From Peptococcaceae bacterium BRH_c23 (GTDB lineage: Bacteria; Bacillota_B; Desulfitobacteriia; Desulfitobacteriales; Desulfitobacteriaceae): DNA of 61,159 nt. The DNA lies in assembly GCA_000961805.1 (NCBI GenBank), contig LADV01000148.1, forward strand, positions 1-61,159, read 5' to 3'. Positions 52,315 through 61,055 of this stretch are shown one piece after another. A model generated the notes under the pieces. It was not told where the DNA came from. It saw only the letters and a program-made list of their open reading frames with translations, and ran no database searches. Numbering within the stretch: position 1 is the stretch's first letter; each line of letters opens with the position of its first letter. A program made the position numbers and the translations under genes.

Positions 52315-53130
52315 CTAAGGGGCTCTTTGTATGACCAATACACTTTGTCCGATTTTTATTCGGTCCCCTGGAGCTGTGGTATGATGTGTAATTCGCTGTC
52401 CATTCACAAAGGAACCGTTTGTGCTTCCCAAATCATCCAGCCACCAACCATTCTCTCCTCCCGAAGCGATCTTCAGATGTCGACGTGAGACTTCTGGATC
52501 ATGAAGTACCAAATCACATTGGCCATGACGACCAATATAAAGATCCGCCTCCTGGAGCGGGAACTTCTGTCCAATATCTGGACCTTCAATAATTTCGAGA
52601 AAGAATTCGGAATTCCTCCCTGATTTATCCCCGGCAGGGAAGTTTGTCTTGACACTTTCTCGGAAAATAGTCGTACTTTCTCTCCAATTCGATCGGTTAG
52701 AAGGGGCATCTTCCGTTTCTACTCCTTGATCATTGAGTTCATCATCTCCCCAGTCGACCACGATTGAATCATCAAAATCAGTTTCAATCACCATCTGTCT
52801 AGGATTGACCGTCTCATCCGCATGTAACTCAACGGCAGGTTTAGTTAGAAATGTATAGCCGTTTCGCTCTGCTTCGGCAAATAAATATTTTGAGAGTTCA
52901 ATCAAAAACGCATCCCCGAAACTGGCTATTGGCCCCCAATCACTGGAATGGAGATAGACCCGGTAGATATTCGGAACATAAACCTGTGAAATACTGACTT
53001 GCTTATTTTTAAGCATTGCCTTCACAAGTTCTTTAGCAATTTCTACAGGTTGAAGCCGGGTTGCACCTTTTTTAAATGCTTCGGTAAAAAGAAATTCGGC
53101 CATCCCCTCAAATCGGGCCAATAGGCTCAT
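52315..53130 (-). CDS. FHA-domain protein with N-terminal DUF3662-like domain (FhaA-like)
   Basis: Protein of 271 aa: N-terminal domain (SLLARFEGMAEFLFTEAFKKG, VEIAKELVKAMLKN, VYVPNIYRVYLHSSDW) like mycobacterial FhaA, a linker, and a C-terminal FHA domain (LYIGRHGQCDLVLHDPEVSR, LDDLGSTNGSFVNGQRI). Cytoplasmic, no membrane segment. Pairs with the next FHA gene. Confidence 0.9.
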   Translation of the reverse strand: MSLLARFEGMAEFLFTEAFKKGATRLQPVEIAKELVKAMLKNKQVSISQVYVPNIYRVYLHSSDWGPIASFGDAFLIELSKYLFAEAERNGYTFLTKPAVELHADETVNPRQMVIETDFDDSIVVDWGDDELNDQGVETEDAPSNRSNWRESTTIFRESVKTNFPAGDKSGRNSEFFLEIIEGPDIGQKFPLQEADLYIGRHGQCDLVLHDPEVSRRHLKIASGGENGWWLDDLGSTNGSFVNGQRITHHTTAPGDRIKIGQSVLVIQRAP

Positions 53131-53132
53131 GA

Positions 53133-54191
53133 CTAATCACCCTCCCACAGTCGACGAAGTTGTCCACAAGCTGCATTAATGTCAGCCCCCCGCTCTTCAC
53201 GTGACGATACGGCTATCCCGGCATCTTCCAGCACTTGGGTAAACTCCATTATCTTCTCAGAATTGGGACGCTCCATCCCAGTACCCTCCACCGGATTTAC
53301 CGGAATTAAATTTACGTGTCCTAATTGTCCCTTTAGTAATCTGGCCAGGGCCGCAGCTTCCTCCCGCCTCGTATTATCTGCAGTCAAGGCTACTTCGAAG
53401 GTAATCCGACGATGCGTGATTCGTGAGTACTCACGACAGGCTTCCATCAGGAGAGCCAGTGGATAACGACGATTCATGGGGATTAAATTATTCCTAATTT
53501 CATCCTGTGCTGCGTGAAGGGATACTGCCAAACCCACTTGGGGATTATCCTTTGCCAATTGAATAATTCGGGGTACAACCCCACAGGTTGAAATCGTCAT
53601 CCGGCGCATGCCAATGGCCTGTCCTTGCTCATGATTCAAAAGTTTGATTGCTTTTAGGACATGATCATAATTAAGAAGTGGTTCCCCCATCCCCATAAAG
53701 ACAATGTTGGTCACCTGGAAATCCGGATCTTCCTGCCTGACCAGATGGGTAATATCCAGAACTTGCCCCACGATCTCAGCCGAACTCAAGTTTCTGCGGA
53801 AGCCTTCTAATCCAGTCGCACAAAATGTGCATCCGACCGCACATCCAACTTGAGTGGAAACACAGACCGTATGCCGATCCCGCGCTGATTTGCGCGAATA
53901 ATCCATGAGAACACACTCAATCATCTCTCCATCTTCAAGACGGAATAGATACTTGCGCGTGCCATCCTTTGAACGCTGTTCGTGCACATGTTTCAAAGAA
54001 TATAGATGCATTCTGGATCTTAACGTTTGCAGGTCACTCTTGCTAATGTTCCTAATCTCATCCCAGGTAAGCACTGCTTTTTGCTGCACCCACTGAAATA
54101 ACTGAGTCCCTCGAAATTGTTTTATACCCAACTCTCGACAGATCTCTATCAACTCATCTTCTAAACAACCGCGCAACTCAATAATTTCCAT
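53133..54191 (-). CDS. rlmN: 23S rRNA (adenine-2503-C2)-methyltransferase
   Basis: Radical-SAM enzyme methylating A2503 of 23S rRNA and A37 of some tRNAs. The protein is 352 aa with the cluster motif CAVGCTFCATG and the partner cysteines near the C-terminus (AACGQLR). NIVFMGMGEPLLNYD and SLHAAQDEIRN are visible. ATG at 54191. Between rsmB and the FHA genes. Confidence 0.97.
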   Translation of the reverse strand: MEIIELRGCLEDELIEICRELGIKQFRGTQLFQWVQQKAVLTWDEIRNISKSDLQTLRSRMHLYSLKHVHEQRSKDGTRKYLFRLEDGEMIECVLMDYSRKSARDRHTVCVSTQVGCAVGCTFCATGLEGFRRNLSSAEIVGQVLDITHLVRQEDPDFQVTNIVFMGMGEPLLNYDHVLKAIKLLNHEQGQAIGMRRMTISTCGVVPRIIQLAKDNPQVGLAVSLHAAQDEIRNNLIPMNRRYPLALLMEACREYSRITHRRITFEVALTADNTRREEAAALARLLKGQLGHVNLIPVNPVEGTGMERPNSEKIMEFTQVLEDAGIAVSSREERGADINAACGQLRRLWEGD

Positions 54192-54252
54192 AATATATAT
54201 TATTCACCCAATTCGATCCAATTAAACTTCCCTGTAAAGAAGTTAATACTTT

Positions 54253-55608
54253 TTAACTAGTACGGCGAAATTTTGCTAAGAAAAACCCATCCATCTCATG
54301 ACGATTCGGCAAGATCTGAAGCATTCCTTTATTCGCCTGTTGAATATCTCGCGGATTCTCAAGTTCAAAGGGTAAGCTTTCTGCCAAGTTGACTGGTTCA
54401 AATTCCGGATGTCCGGAGCGAAACCTCTTGACCAATTCAAAGTTTTCTTCCGGTTCCGTCGTACAGGTTGAATAGACTAAATCTCCTCCAACGTCCACAC
54501 AAGACGCTGCCCGTTCTAAGATGGCTAATTGAAGGGTAGGGAACTCTTTTAGATCCTCTTCCTCCCTTTGCCAACGCAGGTCGGCCCTGCGTCGCAAAAC
54601 CCCCAAACCAGAGCACGGAGCATCCACCAATACGCGCTGTTGGGAGCCGAGTCTTACACCGGGCAAGTCCCGAGCATCCCCTAGCTGAGGTTGTATGATT
54701 TTGATCCCCAGCCTTTGGGTTAATTGTTGAATGAGGTCAAGTTTGTGCGAATGGATATCAAAGGCCAGAATTTCCCCTTTATCCTCCATCAGCTGAGCTA
54801 AGTGAGTTGCCTTCCCACCAGGAGCGCTACAAGCGTCCAACACATGTTGCCCAGGTTGAGGATTAAGGACATGAGCGACTAGTTGCGAGCTTTCGTCCTG
54901 AACGGTAAATAACCCCTCCTTGAAACTCTCAAGTCGATCGAGTGCACTAAAGTTTTGAATTTTCAAACTCTCAGGGATCCGAGTTCCTAATTCGACCGTG
55001 ATTCCTTCCTCGATAAGACGATCTCTTAAATTCTCACGTGAGATCTTTAAAGTGTTTGTCCGAATCCAAGTATGAGCTGGTTCATTATTAGCTATACATA
55101 AGGCTTCTGTTTCCTCTTGACCCCAACGTTTTAGCCAACGCTGAATCATCCATTCAGGATGCGAATAACGCACGGAAAGATAGCGCACAGTTTCGCGCTT
55201 GGAATCCGGCCAGGGAAACTCCCAGGCAGTACTCATTACTTTTCGTAAGACTACATTTACCAGCCCTGTATACTTCGGGTAACCTTTGGCTAATTCTACA
55301 CTTTCATTGACTGCAACCGCTGGGGGAACCCTATCGGCATAAAGCAATTGAAAAGCGCCAATCCGCAAAATTGCCCTGACTTCATGGGGAAGTACTGACA
55401 TTGGCTTGCTTAAATACCTTCGCAAAGCATAATCCAAGGTGAGTCTATGTTTGAGCGTGCCATTGACTAATAAGGTCACAAATTGTCGGTCTCTAGAATC
55501 CGTTAGCCTGCCAATATTGTTTTGTAATAAAAGATTGGCATAAGCCCCTTCGACCTCAACTCGAGTTAACATCTGCACGGCCATGCTTCGGGCTGTTAGA
55601 TTAATCAT
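54253..55608 (-). CDS. rsmB: 16S rRNA (cytosine-967-C5)-methyltransferase
   Basis: Protein of 451 aa: N-terminal NusB-like domain (DRQFVTLLVNGTLKHRLTLD), SAM-binding VLDACSAPGGKATHLAQLM and the catalytic Cys pair in DAPCSGLGVLRRR and STCTTEPEEN. The ATG at 55608 with GGGGGAG upstream overlaps the end of the peptidase gene. Confidence 0.95.
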   Translation of the reverse strand: MINLTARSMAVQMLTRVEVEGAYANLLLQNNIGRLTDSRDRQFVTLLVNGTLKHRLTLDYALRRYLSKPMSVLPHEVRAILRIGAFQLLYADRVPPAVAVNESVELAKGYPKYTGLVNVVLRKVMSTAWEFPWPDSKRETVRYLSVRYSHPEWMIQRWLKRWGQEETEALCIANNEPAHTWIRTNTLKISRENLRDRLIEEGITVELGTRIPESLKIQNFSALDRLESFKEGLFTVQDESSQLVAHVLNPQPGQHVLDACSAPGGKATHLAQLMEDKGEILAFDIHSHKLDLIQQLTQRLGIKIIQPQLGDARDLPGVRLGSQQRVLVDAPCSGLGVLRRRADLRWQREEEDLKEFPTLQLAILERAASCVDVGGDLVYSTCTTEPEENFELVKRFRSGHPEFEPVNLAESLPFELENPRDIQQANKGMLQILPNRHEMDGFFLAKFRRTS

Positions 55609-56290
55609 CGCTTCTCCCCCGCGCAATTAGAATGAATCTTACTAACTGAAGAACCGCAGCCAGAGCAGCCGCCAAGTAAGTTAGGGCCGCAGCATTTAAC
55701 ACCGAACGGGCACCGCCCAATTCATTCCCTCCGAGCATACCTCTCTCTTGAAGAAGTGACATCGCTCTACTGCTGGCGTTATATTCTACCGGCAGTGTAA
55801 TCAACTGAAAAATTACCGCAAAGGTGAACGCCAAGATTCCCAGCTGTAGAAGCCAGTCTACGCTTGGCACGAAAAGACCCACCATGATCAAGATCGGGCC
55901 CGCTCCACTGCCGAAGTTAGCCACGGGAACAAAGGTTGATCGAAGTTGCATCGGAAAATATCCTGAGGCATGTTGCAAGGCATGGCCTGTTTCATGAGCG
56001 GCTACTGCTACAGAGGAAAGTGAGTTGCCATGATAAACGTCCTCACTAAGCCTAATAACCCTGGTACTTGGATCGTAATGGTCGGAAAGACGACCTCCGA
56101 TCGGTTCTACTCGCACATCGTATAATCCACCACTGTTCAAGAGCTCCCGGGCAGCCTGCGCCCCAGTCAGCCCTGCCTCTGAACGGATTTTCGAATACTT
56201 TTTGAAAGACGAAGAAATTCGATATTGCGCAAATAGGGAGAGTAAGATGGCAGGAATTAAGAGAACCATAGTATCATCCCAAAAAAACAT
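55601..56290 (-). CDS. zinc metallopeptidase of the YugP family
   Basis: Membrane protein of 229 aa with an N-terminal hydrophobic segment, AAHETGHALQH (HExxH zinc site), and further membrane segments (GPILIMVGLFVPSVDWLLQL, LTYLAAALAAVLQLVRFILIA). Family signature YDPSTRVIRLSEDVY. Function not established. ATG at 56290 with GGAGGTG upstream. Confidence 0.9.
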   Translation of the reverse strand: MFFWDDTMVLLIPAILLSLFAQYRISSSFKKYSKIRSEAGLTGAQAARELLNSGGLYDVRVEPIGGRLSDHYDPSTRVIRLSEDVYHGNSLSSVAVAAHETGHALQHASGYFPMQLRSTFVPVANFGSGAGPILIMVGLFVPSVDWLLQLGILAFTFAVIFQLITLPVEYNASSRAMSLLQERGMLGGNELGGARSVLNAAALTYLAAALAAVLQLVRFILIARGRSDD

Positions 56291-56415
56291 TATAACACCT
56301 CCGTATTATCTACTTTCTAGCAGCCCCTTAATATATGGGCGTTTTTTAGGCTTTGCTACAACGAGGGGGTAGATACCCACTGTTGTCTCCAAAACCAGCT
56401 TTACTGAAGAGTCCA

Positions 56416-57363
56416 CTAATCTATTTTCCCAAATTGTTCTCCAGCCTCACCGTGTCGACCCATGAAAAAACTTTTGGCAGGCATACTACGTTTTCCTGCT
56501 GGTTGGACTTCCAAAATCCGCAAGATTCCTTCCCCTGTCTGCACCAGCAAACCATCTCCGCTGAGTTGGATAATTTGTCCCGGAGTTGTTAGTTCCGAAC
56601 TCTTTTCGACGGTCAGAAAAGGAGCACTTCGCCAAATCTTAAGATTCTCCCCTCTGAAGGTCGTGTAGGCTCCCGGCCAAGGATTTAAACCCCTGATTTG
56701 ATGATGAAGATCAACAGCGCTACGTGACCAGTCTAGGCGTTCGTGTTCACGTTTCAGGAGGGGAGCATAATTTGTTTCACCTGTTTGTGGTCTCTGAATT
56801 AATCTTCCCAATTCTAACTCCTGCAACGTTTCTATCAGCAGTTCCGCTCCCAAAGTCGCTAATTGATCATGAATTTCGCCTGTGGTTGCCTCTTCAGAAA
56901 CTTCAATTTCTCGTTTCAGCAACATGTCCCCCGTATCTAAGCCTTCGTCCATCAACATCGTGGTTACTCCTGTTAGGGTTTCCCCCTTCATCAGCGCCCA
57001 ATGAATAGGGGCAGCCCCCCGGTAAGCAGGAAGTAGAGAAGCATGAACGTTAATACACCCTTTTAAAGGGATCTGTAAAATATCCTTGGATAGAATCTGT
57101 CCGTAAGCAACAACAATAATACTATCTGGGGCCAGATCCTTTAGCAATTGAATTTCCTCAGGTGTTTTTATTTTTAAAGGTTGAAAAACTGACAATCCTA
57201 ATTCCTGAGCAGCAACTTTTACGGAACTAGGTTTTAAGTTCTTTCCTCGTCCGGCTGGTCGATCAGGTTGAGTAAAGACACCGACAATATCATGTCCCTC
57301 TCTCACCAAGGCCCGCAAACTCGGTACAGAATAATCCGGTGTACCCATAAAAACTAACCGCAT
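56416..57363 (-). CDS. fmt: methionyl-tRNA formyltransferase
   Basis: Formylates initiator Met-tRNA. The protein is 315 aa with VFMGTPDYSVPSLRAL, TQPDRPAGRGKNL, GCINVHASLLPAYRGAAPIHWALMKGE and the C-terminal OB part (GLNPWPGAYTTF). Paired functionally with def, which lies upstream across a 600-bp repeat-rich gap (normally adjacent). Confidence 0.96.
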   Translation of the reverse strand: MRLVFMGTPDYSVPSLRALVREGHDIVGVFTQPDRPAGRGKNLKPSSVKVAAQELGLSVFQPLKIKTPEEIQLLKDLAPDSIIVVAYGQILSKDILQIPLKGCINVHASLLPAYRGAAPIHWALMKGETLTGVTTMLMDEGLDTGDMLLKREIEVSEEATTGEIHDQLATLGAELLIETLQELELGRLIQRPQTGETNYAPLLKREHERLDWSRSAVDLHHQIRGLNPWPGAYTTFRGENLKIWRSAPFLTVEKSSELTTPGQIIQLSGDGLLVQTGEGILRILEVQPAGKRSMPAKSFFMGRHGEAGEQFGKID

Positions 57364-57410
57364 ACTAATTCTCCTTTCGGCGAAGTTCGTAGTCCGAGGT
57401 CCGCAACCTG

Positions 57411-57624
57411 GCCCGAGGAACGCCTTTCTACCAAGTGACTACATCCGTTCTTAGTAACCCTACCCCAAAGGAACGTTTTCGGCTAATCGGATGCGTCCTG
57501 AATTCGATGATCGATGCTCGAAATCCTCACCTGAAATCCAAGCCCGAGGAGCGCCTTTCTGCCGCGCGACTACATTCGTTCTCCGTAGCCCTACCCCAGA
57601 GGAGCGTTTTCTGCAAAGCGGATG
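57411..57624. repeat. imperfect direct repeat, two copies 131 bp apart
   Basis: Both copies begin GCCCGAGGA and continue CGCCTTTCT, GACTACAT, CGTTCT, CCCTACCCCA, AGGA-CGTTTTC and CGGATGC. Copy 1 is 57411-57493 and copy 2 is 57542-57624, about 80 percent alike by eye. A short heptamer run lies between them (57502-57522). Confidence 0.75.
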
Positions 57625-57635
57625 CTTCAGTAGAG

Positions 57636-57871
57636 ACGCGATCCAGACGAGCTCTGACGGTTCGTGCCCCGTAGCGCGCCGCAGGGACTTGTCCATGGAT
57701 GGACTGATGCCGCGATGCCAAGGATGGCATGGAGCGGCGCACATGCGACGGAACACGATGTTCCTAGTGCCGTATGCGCCAAGGATGGCATAGCATACGG
57801 CCAGAATGCCCAGAGGTTCGGACGCGCTCGTGAACCGTCCAGCTCGTCAGCGGTGTAACGTGCAGACGCGT
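57636..57871 (+). ncRNA. large multi-stem element with AAGGAT/ATGGAT-loop hairpins (copy D)
   Basis: Closing stem GACGAGCT plus GACGGTTC (57646-57663) with GAACCGTC plus AGCTCGTC (57832-57848); AGCGCG/CGCGCT inside. Hairpins: GTCC-ATGGAT-GGAC (57691-57704), GCCGC around ATGCC-AAGGAT-GGCAT and GCGGC (57709-57738), GGAAC...GTTCC (57750-57764), and GCCGTATGC with GCC-AAGGAT-GGC and GCATACGGC (57769-57801). The core is shared with copy C. It lies between def and fmt, opposite in strand. Expression unproven. Confidence 0.6.
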
Positions 57872-57881
57872 GCAGAACACG

Positions 57882-57952
57882 AAGACACCGTCTTCGCACG
57901 GGTTATCACGGCAGAATAAGACACTGTCTTCGCACGGGTTAACACAGCAAAA
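57882..57952. repeat. 36-bp tandem repeat, two copies
   Basis: AAGACACCGTCTTCGCACGG and AAGACACTGTCTTCGCACGG start the two units at 57882 and 57918. Each begins with a small hairpin (AAGAC...GTCTT). It lies 16 bp beyond the def stop. Confidence 0.75.
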
Positions 57953-57967
57953 AAACGCTCCTCGCCG

Positions 57968-58420
57968 CTAGCTTCGATACGTTTTCTTAGCAACATCGAC
58001 AAATAATATTCCTTCAAGATGATCAATCTCATGTTGTAAAGCGCGAGCTAATAAACGGTCTGCATAAATATCACACATTTCACCTTGACGATTTAAACCC
58101 TGGACGCGAACTTTTGCAGCCCTCACAACATCTCCTGTCATCTTCGGTATGCTAAGGCATCCTTCTTCTGCGACGGCCTCTCCCTCTTTTTCCAAAATGA
58201 CTGGATTAACGAGTTCCACTACCACATCCTCCACTTTAACAATAATCACTCGCTTGGAGACTCCAATTTGAGGAGCAGCTATCCCCACTCCTTCGGCATC
58301 CTCCATCGTATCCATCATATTATCGAGAAGTTTTATGATCGACGCATTAATTTCTTTTACCTCTTTTGCCTTTTCACGCAGTACATCCGCACCTATTTCT
58401 ACAATCTGATACACAGCCAT
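57968..58420 (-). CDS. def: peptide deformylase
   Basis: Removes the formyl group from new proteins. The protein is 150 aa with GVGIAAPQIG, EEGCLSIP (metal Cys) and QHEIDHLEG (metal His pair). The ATG at 58420 with AAGGGG upstream; a GTG two codons earlier is the alternative. Normally followed closely by fmt; here repeats and the copy D element intervene. Confidence 0.96.
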   Translation of the reverse strand: MAVYQIVEIGADVLREKAKEVKEINASIIKLLDNMMDTMEDAEGVGIAAPQIGVSKRVIIVKVEDVVVELVNPVILEKEGEAVAEEGCLSIPKMTGDVVRAAKVRVQGLNRQGEMCDIYADRLLARALQHEIDHLEGILFVDVAKKTYRS

Positions 58421-58555
58421 TTCCACTAACCCCTTTCGTTGATCCTATTGTATTTTAGTCATATATCACTTAGCCCCGTTGGACACTCGCCTCAGATTCT
58501 TGGACTTTCACATCTATGTCCGCTGAAACCCATTAATTCACTGCAATTGACTTAC

Positions 58556-60850
58556 TTACATAGATAAAGGATTGACTTCGATGTTCAAAACTATTCCATT
58601 GCTAGCAGGAGTTTTAAAAAATTGTTGAACTCCTTGATGCAAGAACGCTCTTAGCACGTCTTGCCGAGCTCCTTTGACGGATATCTGCCATCTCCATTGA
58701 TTTTTAAGCCTGGACAATACAGCAGGAGAAGGTCCTAAAATATCTAAGCCAGTGTTTTCAAATTTAGGATCTTGCAGTCCTTGCAGCAAGCAAGCTCCCA
58801 AATCATTTGCCCCTTTAATAACTCGATCTTCCTTGTCATGAAGCAGCAAAACCCGAATGATATGGGTGTAAGGTGGGTACTTGCGCTCTTTGCGATAGCG
58901 AATCTCCTCCCAAAAGAACCCCTTGTAATCATGCTGAGCTGCCATCACGACTGCACCATCCATTGGAGAATAGGTTTGAACCACAACCTCACCTGGTTTG
59001 ATGCTTCGACCCGCTCGACCGGCAACCTGAGTTAATAGTTGAAACGTTCGTTCCCTAGCCCGAAAATCCGGCATATTGAGGGTTTGATCTGCCGCTATGA
59101 CCCCTACTAATGTGACATTCGGAAAATCTAAGCCTTTGGCCATCATCTGAGTCCCTACTAAAACCGCGGCTTCTTGTCGACGAAAGCTTTCTAATATCTC
59201 TCTATGGGCTTCTCTAGATCGTGTCGTATCAAAATCCAAACGCAAAATAGCAACCTCTGGTAATAAAACCTGTAGTTCCTCTTCGACTCGCTGAGTCCCC
59301 TGCCCAAAAAAACGGATATAGCGGCTGCCGCAATTCGGACATGTATGAGGGGGCAGCTCATGATGATTACAATAATGACAGCGCATGGCCTGCCCTTGAG
59401 TATGATAGGTCAAAGCAATATCACAATTAGGGCAACTGACCACATACCCACATTCTCGGCAAATCACAAAGGTTGAATACCCTCGGCGATTCAGGAAAAG
59501 CATCGTTTGCTCACCCCGAGCCAGTCTTTCCTGCAGTTTCTGCTGTAATGACAGGGAAAACATACTCCGATTTCCCGTTTGCAGTTCCATACGCATATCG
59601 ACGATTTCGACGGTTGGCAAAACACTGGCTCCGATCCGTGAGGACATGGTCAGCATGCGGATTTTACCTGATTGGGCTGCAGCATAGGCTTCAAGAGAAG
59701 GGGTAGCACTCCCCAGCAAGACAACACCCTTTCTCTGTTCCATCCGCTTACGGGCAACATCTCGTGCGAGATATTTTGGATTCTCATCTTGTTTATAAGC
59801 GCTATCATGTTCTTCATCTAAAATAATCAGACGCAAGTGTGGCAAAGGTGCAAACACTGCAGAACGTGCCCCAATAACAATTCGTTTCCGCCCTGACAAA
59901 ATATCCTGCCAGGCTTTCATTTTTTCTCTCGGTTGTAAACCCGAGTGCAAGATAATAACTTGCTCCCCAAATTGGGTTTCGAAATATCGGGCTACTTGAG
60001 AGGTCAGGGAAATTTCGGGTACCAAAAGAATGGCATCTCCACCTTGAGCTAATACTTGAGAAATTAACTCAAGGTAAACATCGGTCTTTCCACTGCCCGT
60101 CACACCATGCAACAAGATAGTTTGAGACGACTCTTCTGCCAGAGCTGTAAGCACATTCCTCACGGCTGCAGCTTGCTCCAACGTTAATTCATAGGTTCTA
60201 CCCTTAGGAAAACGCTGATCTTTGACCTCGTTTCCCTCAGGAAAAGCGTTATCCTGTTTATGAGCTACTGGCGATGTTGTACCTGCTCCATGAGGGGACA
60301 CAAAACGCGTTTCTTTTTTCACCCAACCTTGGTGGAGGAGTTTATCGAGTGTCTCACCAGAAATATCTGCTCTCTTTAAAAAGACTTTTAGGGAAATAGC
60401 CTTACTCCTTGCTCTATTCAGCACTGTAATTGCTCGATAAGCTTCCGTATCCAGCCATTTTAAAGCCTGTACATCTGAATCCTCAAGCGAGGCAATGAGA
60501 ATAATCCACTCATCCATCTTTCCTTTAAGAAGCGGCCAAACCGTATGTAAGCTTTGAGCAACTGAACAAATGGTCGTTTGGGCTAACCAATGAGCCAGTT
60601 CAATGAGTTCCGGCGGAACAAGACTTCCCTCATCAATAATTTCAATCACTGGTTTAAGAGTGATATTTTCCAGTTCCATTGGCAGATCATTGGTGACATT
60701 CACGACGAGCCCTTGTATTTTGCGGTTCTGGAGAAAGACGACAACTCTCATTCCGATCCTTAAACTAAGATACTCAGGAATTATATAATGATAACTTTGA
60801 TCCAGGCGCCGATTTGCTACATCAATCAGGACTTCAGCATAGCGAAACAT
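58556..60850 (-). CDS. priA: primosomal protein N' (replication restart helicase PriA)
   Basis: Reloads the replisome at stalled forks. The protein is 764 aa: DNA-binding N-terminus, Walker A LHGVTGSGKTDVYLEL, LDEEHDSAYKQ, the eight-Cys zinc domain (CRECGYVVSCPNC, CHYCNHH, CPNCGSRYIRFFGQGTQ) and VAGRAGRS. I take the ATG at 60850, eight bases after GGAGG; a GTG lies one codon earlier. First gene of the minus-strand block. Confidence 0.96.
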   Translation of the reverse strand: MFRYAEVLIDVANRRLDQSYHYIIPEYLSLRIGMRVVVFLQNRKIQGLVVNVTNDLPMELENITLKPVIEIIDEGSLVPPELIELAHWLAQTTICSVAQSLHTVWPLLKGKMDEWIILIASLEDSDVQALKWLDTEAYRAITVLNRARSKAISLKVFLKRADISGETLDKLLHQGWVKKETRFVSPHGAGTTSPVAHKQDNAFPEGNEVKDQRFPKGRTYELTLEQAAAVRNVLTALAEESSQTILLHGVTGSGKTDVYLELISQVLAQGGDAILLVPEISLTSQVARYFETQFGEQVIILHSGLQPREKMKAWQDILSGRKRIVIGARSAVFAPLPHLRLIILDEEHDSAYKQDENPKYLARDVARKRMEQRKGVVLLGSATPSLEAYAAAQSGKIRMLTMSSRIGASVLPTVEIVDMRMELQTGNRSMFSLSLQQKLQERLARGEQTMLFLNRRGYSTFVICRECGYVVSCPNCDIALTYHTQGQAMRCHYCNHHELPPHTCPNCGSRYIRFFGQGTQRVEEELQVLLPEVAILRLDFDTTRSREAHREILESFRRQEAAVLVGTQMMAKGLDFPNVTLVGVIAADQTLNMPDFRARERTFQLLTQVAGRAGRSIKPGEVVVQTYSPMDGAVVMAAQHDYKGFFWEEIRYRKERKYPPYTHIIRVLLLHDKEDRVIKGANDLGACLLQGLQDPKFENTGLDILGPSPAVLSRLKNQWRWQISVKGARQDVLRAFLHQGVQQFFKTPASNGIVLNIEVNPLSM

Positions 60851-60906
60851 CACACGCCTCCTTATTGAAGAATCATCAATACGCTAATGTCAAGATTGGT
60901 CAATAC

Positions 60907-60915
60907 ATTATACCA
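60907..60915 (-). promoter_or_regulatory. extended -10 promoter upstream of priA
   Basis: Minus strand TGGTATAAT, an extended -10 box, 57 bp from the priA start; the -35 region is poor (ATGTAA). Confidence 0.5.
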
Positions 60916-61007
60916 AATTCACGCGCACATTACATTTTTATCACATTCTTTCTCCTATAAATAATAAGTTTAACTCAACAATTTTATGACACAGTTTATT
61001 TATACCC

Positions 61008-61037
61008 TTGTCAAAATGGAACGAATTATGATATGCT
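61008..61037 (+). promoter_or_regulatory. probable promoter of the pyr leader
   Basis: Plus strand TTGTCA (61008-61013), 18-bp spacer, TATGCT (61032-61037), about 18 bp before the PyrR site. Confidence 0.55.
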
Positions 61038-61055
61038 CAATAAAGTTAAATCTTG

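Noticed and set aside
57460..57899. Several overlapping open frames on both strands (61-100 codons)
   Set aside because: They lie in the repeat and structured-element region, overlap each other on both strands, and mirror hairpins and direct repeats rather than protein families.
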